NCBI GenBank assembly: GCA_934699135.1
Contig: CAKUVM010000044.1
Location: 1-11,673, forward strand
Direction of reading: 5' to 3'
Source of the DNA: an uncultured Bacteroidales bacterium
GTDB taxonomy: Bacteria > Bacteroidota > Bacteroidia > Bacteroidales > Marinilabiliaceae
Length of the DNA stretch: 11,673 bases
The notes under the pieces are model-generated. The model worked only from the letters and a program-made list of their open reading frames with translations. It was not told the origin of the DNA and made no database searches. Within the stretch, counting starts at the first letter, position 1. Each line of letters opens with the position of its first letter. Both the position numbers and the translations under genes were made by a program. Of this stretch, positions 7,277 to 11,673 are shown piece after piece.

Positions 7277-8212
7277 ATGAAAGGCAACAACGGCACATTC
7301 GGCGGCTACCGGCAGACGGCTAAGCCCACGACATATAGCGTCAAGTCAGACTGCACGGTGCAGGAGTTTTTCGAACGCCAGATGAGCGGCAAGAGCCGCA
7401 CGGCGCAGAGGCAGCTCTTGAGCAAAGGCGCGGTGAGGATTGGCCCCAGGGTGCTGAAAAAGCTTGACGACCTCATCCTTGCCGGCTCCACCATCACCAT
7501 AGAGCCCAAGCCGGAGCCACGGTTCATCATGCCGGAAGGCTTGCGCATTGTGTACGAAGACGACTGGCTCTTGGTGGTGCACAAAGACGCCGGGCTGCTC
7601 ACCATTGCCACGGACAACGAGAAAGAACACACGGCGTTCGCCTACCTTTCGGCCTACCTCAAATTCTATCACAAGGACGACAAGGTGTTCATTGTCCACC
7701 GCATAGACCGTTGGACATCGGGGTTGCTCATCTTCGCCAAAGACGAGTCGGTGCAGCGCATTTTCCGCTCCAATTGGGACAAGATGGTGCTCAGCCGCCA
7801 ATATGTGGCCGTGGTGGAGGGGCGCATGGAGCAAGAGGAGGGCACCGTGACGACATGGCTAGACGAAGACCCCAAGACCACGCGCGTCTTCGTGTGCCGC
7901 CCAGGCACCGGCAAGAAGGCCGTGACCCACTATCGGCTGATAGACGAGGCCCCCGGCATCTCACTCCTGGAGCTGGAGCTGGAGACGGGGCGCAAAAACC
8001 AAATACGCGTCCATATGCGCCACATTGGCCACCCGCTGGTGGGAGACCAGAAATATGGCTCCGGGCGCATGGACCCCATAGGCCGCCTGTGCCTCCACGC
8101 GCGGCAGATTGAGTTTGAGCACCCCATAACGGGACAGCTCCTTAATTTCGAGACCAAGATACCGCAGGAGTTCCTGCAACTGTTCCGCCATAAGGGGGAA
8201 GAGAACAACTAA
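7277..8212 (+). CDS. RluA-family RNA pseudouridine synthase
   Basis: Isomerises uridine to pseudouridine in RNA, probably rRNA; the exact target cannot be read from the sequence. Residues 25-77 form an S4-like RNA-binding domain (VQEFFERQMSGKSRTAQRQL, then GAVRIG). The synthase domain covers about 88-300 and contains the family's catalytic motif HRIDRWTSGLLIFAK, with nucleophile Asp144, and the conserved substrate motif GRKNQIRVHMRHIGHPLVGD. Gram-negative RluA relatives often have His where this protein has Asn (RKNQIRVH). Length of 311 residues is normal. The ATG at 7277 follows an A-rich stretch without a Shine-Dalgarno site. It sits 37 nt after the amidase and 14 nt before the small membrane protein, so probably mid-operon. 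I do not assign a specific rlu name. Confidence 0.93.
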   Translation: MKGNNGTFGGYRQTAKPTTYSVKSDCTVQEFFERQMSGKSRTAQRQLLSKGAVRIGPRVLKKLDDLILAGSTITIEPKPEPRFIMPEGLRIVYEDDWLLVVHKDAGLLTIATDNEKEHTAFAYLSAYLKFYHKDDKVFIVHRIDRWTSGLLIFAKDESVQRIFRSNWDKMVLSRQYVAVVEGRMEQEEGTVTTWLDEDPKTTRVFVCRPGTGKKAVTHYRLIDEAPGISLLELELETGRKNQIRVHMRHIGHPLVGDQKYGSGRMDPIGRLCLHARQIEFEHPITGQLLNFETKIPQEFLQLFRHKGEENN

Positions 8213-8226
8213 AAACAACATAAGTC

Positions 8227-8463
8227 ATGGTAAGCATCATCATCTATCTGGTCCTGGGCGCCCTGGCGGGCTGGCTCGCCGGCATAATCATGAAGTCGCG
8301 CATGGGCGTATTGGGCAACATCGTAGTCGGCATTGTTGGCGGCGTGCTAGGCGGCTGGCTGCTAGGAGACCTGCTGGCTTGCCTGGGTTCGCTTGGCGGG
8401 TTCGCCACGGCCGTCATTGGCGCCATTGTGCTGCTCTTCATCGTCAAGCTGATAAAGAAATAG
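8227..8463 (+). CDS. GlsB/YeaQ/YmgE-family small membrane protein
   Basis: A 78-residue, Gly-rich inner membrane protein with three predicted helices (about 2-21, 27-47 and 56-74) and a basic C terminus (KLIKK). The pattern LGALAGWLAGIIMKSRMGVL, then GNIVVGIVGGVLGGWLLG, is characteristic of the transglycosylase-associated protein family (PF04226). Despite the family name, no enzymatic activity is established; members are often induced by general stress. It begins 14 nt after the pseudouridine synthase stop codon, suggesting co-transcription, and is followed by a hairpin that may end the unit. Length and topology are normal for the family. Confidence 0.92.
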   Translation: MVSIIIYLVLGALAGWLAGIIMKSRMGVLGNIVVGIVGGVLGGWLLGDLLACLGSLGGFATAVIGAIVLLFIVKLIKK

Positions 8464-8490
8464 CCGCGTAGCGCACGCAGAACCGCGCAC

Positions 8491-8536
8491 AATGCCGCCC
8501 GCCAAGGATGCAAGAAATCCGGGTCGGGCGGCATTT
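8491..8536 (+). terminator. Possible weak terminator after the GlsB-like gene
   Basis: AATGCCGCCCG (8491-8501) pairs perfectly with CGGGCGGCATT (8525-8535), and GGAT/ATCC (8507-8510 with 8517-8520) pair inside. The stem is strong, but only three T residues follow, so it is a weak intrinsic terminator at best. It lies in the 215-nt gap before rpiB. Confidence 0.5.
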
Positions 8537-8630
8537 CCATTCCGTTCGCCCGCAAACGATTGCAGACAGTTCGCCCAGTTCGCGGAATTGGGACAAAAAT
8601 GCACCTTTTGCGGCGTGGCAGTCCACCAGG

Positions 8631-8655
8631 GTAACATAAAAAAGTGTTACTTTTA
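8631..8655 (+). promoter_or_regulatory. Probable rpiB promoter with overlapping inverted repeat
   Basis: TACTTTTA at 8648-8655 differs from the -7 consensus TAnnTTTG only in the last base and lies 23 nt before the rpiB ATG. No TTTG sits at the expected -33 distance. GTAACA (8631-8636) and TGTTAC (8645-8650) form an inverted repeat that runs into the -7 box, as an operator might. Both calls are from motif inspection only. Confidence 0.4.
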
Positions 8656-8678
8656 CCATTGAAATATGACAGAAATAT

Positions 8679-9119
8679 ATGGATAAGGACAAGATAGGCA
8701 TGGCGAGCGACCATGCCGGCTACAAGATGAAAGAAGCCATCAAAGCCCACCTTGAAACCGCCGGCTACGAGGTGGTGGACTTCGGCACCCACTCGGCGGA
8801 GAGCTGCGACTATGCCGACTACGCCCACCCTCTGGCCCACGCCATAAGCACAGGCGAGCTGAAGCGCGCCATAGCGTTCTGCGGCAGCGGCAACGGAATA
8901 AACATGACGCTCAACCACCATTTTGGCGTGCGATCGGCCTACTGTTGGCAAGACGAGATAACCCGCCTGGCGCGCCAGCATAACGACGCGAACGTGTGCG
9001 TCATGCCCGCGCGCTTCTTGCCCGAAGAGACTTGCTGGGAGCTTGCTCAAATATTCCTCTCAACCCCGTTTGAAGGCGGCAGGCACCAAAGGCGAATTGA
9101 GAAGATTGACCGCTTTTAG
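8679..9119 (+). CDS. rpiB: Ribose-5-phosphate isomerase B
   Basis: Interconverts ribose 5-phosphate and ribulose 5-phosphate in the cytoplasm, in the non-oxidative pentose phosphate pathway. The 146-residue protein is full length for the RpiB/LacAB family. Hallmarks are the N-terminal phosphate/sugar site SDHAG (Asp11, His12), the catalytic Cys68 in FCGSGNG, the ring-opening His101 in RQHNDANV, and basic residues near the C terminus (HQRR). The absence of a LacA-like or allose operon context, and the transketolase 62 nt downstream, support the RpiB role: its substrate and product feed directly into the transketolase reaction. The ATG at 8679 follows a probable -7 element without a Shine-Dalgarno site. 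A separate rpiA elsewhere in the genome cannot be excluded. Confidence 0.95.
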   Translation: MDKDKIGMASDHAGYKMKEAIKAHLETAGYEVVDFGTHSAESCDYADYAHPLAHAISTGELKRAIAFCGSGNGINMTLNHHFGVRSAYCWQDEITRLARQHNDANVCVMPARFLPEETCWELAQIFLSTPFEGGRHQRRIEKIDRF

Positions 9120-9181
9120 GGCAGACGCAAAATCATACACAGGAAAAAGATAAATACAAACTAGAAAACAAGTAGATAAAC

Positions 9182-11188
9182 ATGTCTAACGCAACGCTAA
9201 GGGCAGCGGACAACATCCGAATTCTTGCTGCCTCTATGGTCGAGAAGGCCAACTCCGGTCACCCGGGCGGCGCCATGGGTGGCGCAGACTTCGTGAACGT
9301 CCTCTTCAGCGAATTCCTGGTCTATGACCCCAAGAACCCGCGCTGGGAGAGCCGCGACCGCTTCTTCCTCGACCCCGGTCACATGTCTCCGATGCTCTAT
9401 TCCGTCTTGGCCCTTACGGGCAAATTCACCCTCGACGAGCTCAAGCAGTTCCGCCAGTGGGGTTCGCCCACGCCCGGTCACCCCGAGGTTGACGTGATGC
9501 GCGGCATAGAGAACACCTCCGGCCCGCTCGGCCAAGGCCACACGTTTGCGGTGGGCGCGGCCATAGCCGCCAAATTCCTTGAGGCTCGATTTGGCGAGGT
9601 GATGGGTCAGACCATATATGCTTACATTTCCGATGGCGGAATCCAGGAAGAGATCTCGCAGGGCGCGGGCCGCCTGGCCGGTTGCCTGGGTCTGGACAAC
9701 CTCATCATGTTCTATGACTCCAACGACATCCAGCTCTCCACAGAGACCAAGGCCGTGACCACTGAAGACACCGCCAAGAAATATGAGGCTTGGGGCTGGA
9801 AAGTCATCAAGGTGGAGCATGGCAATGACGCCGACGCGCTCCGCAAAGCCATCAAAGAGGCGCAAGCCACCAAGGGCCAGCCGACCCTGATCATAGGCCA
9901 CACCGTGATGGGCAAAGGCGCGCGCAAGGCCGACAACAGCAGCTACGAGCACAACTGCGCCACGCACGGCGCGCCACTGGGTGGAGAAGCGTATCGCAAC
10001 ACCATAATCAACCTTGGCGGCAACCCCGACGACCCGTTCCAGATCTTCCCCGAGGTGAAGGAGCTCTATGCCAAGAGGGCAGCCGAGTTGGAAAAGATTG
10101 TGGCCGAGCGCAACGCCAAGAAGGCCGAGTGGGCCAAGAAAAACCCAGAGTTGGCTCAGAAGCTGGAGAGTTTCTTCTCTGGCAAGGCTCCCAAAGTGGA
10201 CTGGAACGCCATTGAGCAGAAGCCCGGTTCCGCCACTCGCGCAGCATCGGCCACCGTCTTGGGCGCACTGGCCAAGCAGGTGGAGAACATGGTCGTGGCC
10301 TCGGCGGACCTCTCCAATTCTGACAAGACCGACGGTTTCCTGAAGCAGACCCACGCCTTCACCAAGGGCGACTTCTCCGGCAAGTTCCTCCAGGCCGGCG
10401 TGGCGGAGCTCACCATGGCCTGCGTGTGCATAGGCATGAGCCTCCACGGTGGCGTGATTCCCGCGTGCGGCACTTTCTTCGTATTCTCTGACTATATGAA
10501 GCCAGCCATCCGCATGGCGGCCCTTATGGAGCAGCCCGTCAAGTTCATCTGGACTCACGACGCGTTCCGCGTGGGCGAGGACGGCCCCACCCACGAGCCC
10601 GTGGAGCAGGAGGCGCAGATCCGACTTATGGAGAAGCTCCAAAACCACAAGGGTCACAACTCCACCCTTGTGCTTCGCCCCGCCGATGCCGAGGAGACCA
10701 CGCAGGCGTGGAAGTTGGCCATGGAGAACACAACAACCCCCACGGCGCTCATCTTCTCGCGCCAGAACATTGCAAACCTGCCCGCCGGCAACGACTACAC
10801 TCAGACGGCCAAAGGCGCGTATGTCGTGGCCGGGTCTGATGAGAACCCCGACGTGGTGCTGGTGGCCTCCGGCTCCGAGGTATCCACCCTCGTGGCTGGC
10901 GCCGAGCTGCTGCGCAAAGACGGCGTGAAGGTTCGCATCGTCTCCGCTCCATCGGAGGGTCTCTTCCGCACGCAGAGCAAAGGGTATCAGGAGAGCGTGA
11001 TTCCGGCCAAGGCCAAGAAGTTCGGCCTCACGGCCGGCCTCCCCGTGAACCTGGAGGGCCTTGTTGGCACCGATGGCAAGATTTGGGGTCTGTCGTCCTT
11101 CGGCTTCTCCGCCCCATACAAGGTGCTGGACGAGAAACTGGGCTTCACGGGCGATAACGTCTACAAGCAAGTCAAGGAGATGCTCTAG
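9182..11188 (+). CDS. tkt: Transketolase
   Basis: Thiamine diphosphate- and divalent-metal-dependent transfer of two-carbon ketol units between pentose phosphate intermediates, in the cytoplasm. At 668 residues it is the single-chain, full-length form. The N-terminal Pyr/PP region has SGHPGGAMG (His27), PGHMSP (65-70), His100 and Pro-Leu-Gly contacts (115-118). The cofactor motif is YISDGG...YDSNDIQL, with Asp151 and Asn181 as metal ligands. The central pyrimidine-binding domain carries catalytic Glu409 (QAGVAEL), and DGPTHEP (468-473) binds substrate. The first Gly of the classical GDG is Ser here. Codons are strongly biased to ATC/AAG/CTC, suggesting high expression. The 62-nt gap after rpiB is A-rich and lacks a clear promoter, so the pair is probably co-transcribed. 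A strong terminator follows 31 nt after the stop. Confidence 0.98.
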   Translation: MSNATLRAADNIRILAASMVEKANSGHPGGAMGGADFVNVLFSEFLVYDPKNPRWESRDRFFLDPGHMSPMLYSVLALTGKFTLDELKQFRQWGSPTPGHPEVDVMRGIENTSGPLGQGHTFAVGAAIAAKFLEARFGEVMGQTIYAYISDGGIQEEISQGAGRLAGCLGLDNLIMFYDSNDIQLSTETKAVTTEDTAKKYEAWGWKVIKVEHGNDADALRKAIKEAQATKGQPTLIIGHTVMGKGARKADNSSYEHNCATHGAPLGGEAYRNTIINLGGNPDDPFQIFPEVKELYAKRAAELEKIVAERNAKKAEWAKKNPELAQKLESFFSGKAPKVDWNAIEQKPGSATRAASATVLGALAKQVENMVVASADLSNSDKTDGFLKQTHAFTKGDFSGKFLQAGVAELTMACVCIGMSLHGGVIPACGTFFVFSDYMKPAIRMAALMEQPVKFIWTHDAFRVGEDGPTHEPVEQEAQIRLMEKLQNHKGHNSTLVLRPADAEETTQAWKLAMENTTTPTALIFSRQNIANLPAGNDYTQTAKGAYVVAGSDENPDVVLVASGSEVSTLVAGAELLRKDGVKVRIVSAPSEGLFRTQSKGYQESVIPAKAKKFGLTAGLPVNLEGLVGTDGKIWGLSSFGFSAPYKVLDEKLGFTGDNVYKQVKEML

Positions 11189-11219
11189 CAGCAATTCGTC
11201 TTTTTGACGTGCTGACTTC

Positions 11220-11259
11220 AAGACTGGCGCTCGGCAGCGAGCGCCAGTCTTTTCTTTGT
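11220..11259 (+). terminator. Strong intrinsic terminator after transketolase
   Basis: A perfect 14-bp stem (11220-11233 with 11238-11251) has a GCAG loop and is followed by TTTCTTTG. The reverse strand also offers an A/T-rich tail, but no gene converges from the right within the window. Confidence 0.95.
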
Positions 11260-11286
11260 TTACAGAGTTACGGGTACCAAAATTTG
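11255..11286 (+). promoter_or_regulatory. Possible promoter for the RNA-like 3' region
   Basis: TTTG at 11255-11258, inside the terminator tail, then 20 nt, then AAAATTTG at 11279-11286, one base off the -7 consensus TAnnTTTG. The arrangement mirrors the promoter at 1611-1640, which also starts in a terminator's T tract. A second perfect -7 match, TACATTTG (11404-11411), lies further in but lacks a -33 box at normal spacing. Confidence 0.35.
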
Positions 11287-11670
11287 TCTAGAGGAAACGT
11301 GGTGCTTAGGCCTTTCCCCGTGCGTAATTGCCGCCATAATATTGGGCGAGCCCATGGCGGCTAATTGACCACGCCTTGCGTCCGAATCCTGTAACCGTTT
11401 GACTACATTTGGTCAATTCCTAAACTTTATGGCCACTCATCATCGTGGGACTGGAATCCTAGCCATAATAGGCAGTGGCAGCTCGGCTAAGAATATTTTG
11501 GGCATCACGTCTGCCAAGAGGCCTCAATGATAGACTATGACGTTGGCCCGTTCCTCTTTCCAAACACAGACATGCCGCGGGGAGTTTTCCCGTATATTCG
11601 CGGCGCGTAAGTAGTAGCAAAAAACGTTCATTTGATGACAGCCCCGCCCGCAGCGATTGCGGGCGGGGCT
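11287..11670 (+). ncRNA. Candidate structured RNA or regulated leader, unidentified
   Basis: About 380 nt with no recognisable protein, bounded by a promoter-like element and a strong + strand terminator. The stems I see are: CGTGGT (11298-11303) with ACCACG (11368-11373), enclosing AATTGCCGCCAT (11326-11337) with ATGGCGGC plus AATT (11354-11366, one bulge), capped by GGG-CGAG-CCC; GGGC and ACGTC (11500-11511) with GACGT and GCCC (11539-11549); and GCCGCG (11574-11579) with CGCGGC (11599-11604), around GGGA/TCCC. AATTGACCA (11363-11371) is also perfectly complementary to TGGTCAATT (11410-11418), which would break the first structure. I found none of the signatures of RNase P RNA, tmRNA, SRP RNA or 6S RNA. 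Two short overlapping reading frames (11429-11530 and 11527-11610) could instead make this a leader with tiny peptides, or the region may be decayed. Confidence 0.35.
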
Positions 11671-11673
11671 TTT
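11640..11673 (+). terminator. Strong intrinsic terminator at the right edge
   Basis: A perfect 13-bp GC-rich stem (11640-11652 with 11658-11670) with a 5-nt loop (GCGAT) is followed by TTT, where the window ends. There is no T run on the opposite strand side, so it serves a + strand transcript. The nearest recognised + strand gene is already terminated at 11220-11259, so this stem must end something else. Confidence 0.9.

Noticed and set aside
9197..11221. 674-codon open frame on the minus strand opposite transketolase
   Set aside because: It is an antisense shadow of a GC-rich, strongly biased gene. The translation has no recognisable domain, and the + strand protein is unmistakably transketolase.
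11291..11305. GAGGAAACG as the 5' P4 element of RNase P RNA
   Set aside because: The conserved continuation (AAGTCCGGGC) is missing, and no matching 3' conserved region (such as ACAGAA..CGGCTTA) is present downstream.
11404..11411. TACATTTG as an independent promoter for the short ORF at 11429
   Set aside because: The -7 match is perfect, but no TTTG lies at the normal distance upstream, so I do not list it as a separate promoter.
11287..11670. tmRNA
   Set aside because: There is no tRNA-like acceptor half at either end and no reading frame resembling the Bacteroidetes proteolysis tag ending in ALAA.
1..11673. CRISPR array, insertion sequence, phage or defence genes
   Set aside because: I see no regularly spaced direct repeats, transposase, integrase, nuclease or toxin-antitoxin signature; all recognised genes are envelope or housekeeping functions.

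Overview
The window reads as chromosomal DNA from a member of the Bacteroidota, most likely Bacteroidales, with fairly high GC. The evidence is: (i) -7 elements of the TAnnTTTG type with TTTG-like -33 boxes, the Bacteroidetes promoter grammar; (ii) start codons without Shine-Dalgarno sequences, preceded by A-rich leaders; (iii) families typical of the phylum, namely a TPR/OmpA-like surface protein, a PD40-carboxypeptidase-regulatory-like-OmpA protein and the rpiB-tkt pair. I cannot assign a genus. All supported genes lie on the + strand. I see no insertion sequence, phage gene, CRISPR array, tRNA or rRNA.

Layout. Bases 1-1545 hold the 3' part of a strongly codon-biased envelope protein (OmpA-like domain plus TPRs), closed by a strong terminator (1577-1615). 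A consensus promoter overlaps the terminator's T tract and opens a leader of about 190 nt. Next come two exported proteins: a PorE-like PD40/OmpA protein (1839-3914) and an unrecognised 689-residue protein (3933-6002), 18 nt apart and probably co-transcribed. A short region rich in competing inverted repeats (5975-6091) leads into a promoter placed almost on the start codon of an exported N-acetylmuramoyl-L-alanine amidase (6133-7239). The amidase is followed at short spacing by an RluA-family pseudouridine synthase (7277-8212) and a small three-helix GlsB/YeaQ-type membrane protein (8227-8463). After a 215-nt gap with a hairpin and an inverted repeat come ribose-5-phosphate isomerase B (8679-9119) and transketolase (9182-11188), which cooperate in the non-oxidative pentose phosphate pathway. 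A strong terminator (11220-11259) closes that unit.

The last 400 bases contain no recognised gene. They do contain a promoter-like element, several well-matched stems, one of which has a mutually exclusive alternative partner, and a textbook + strand terminator at the very end. I interpret this as a candidate structured non-coding RNA or a leader/small-peptide unit. It does not match RNase P RNA, tmRNA, SRP RNA or 6S RNA as far as I can judge by eye.

Functionally, the first half is about the cell envelope (two OmpA-like proteins, an exported partner of unknown role and a peptidoglycan amidase). The second half is housekeeping: RNA modification, a stress-type membrane protein and pentose phosphate sugar interconversion. 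The most interesting parts are the unexplained 3' RNA-like region, the competing hairpins before the amidase, and the OmpA/unknown gene pair.
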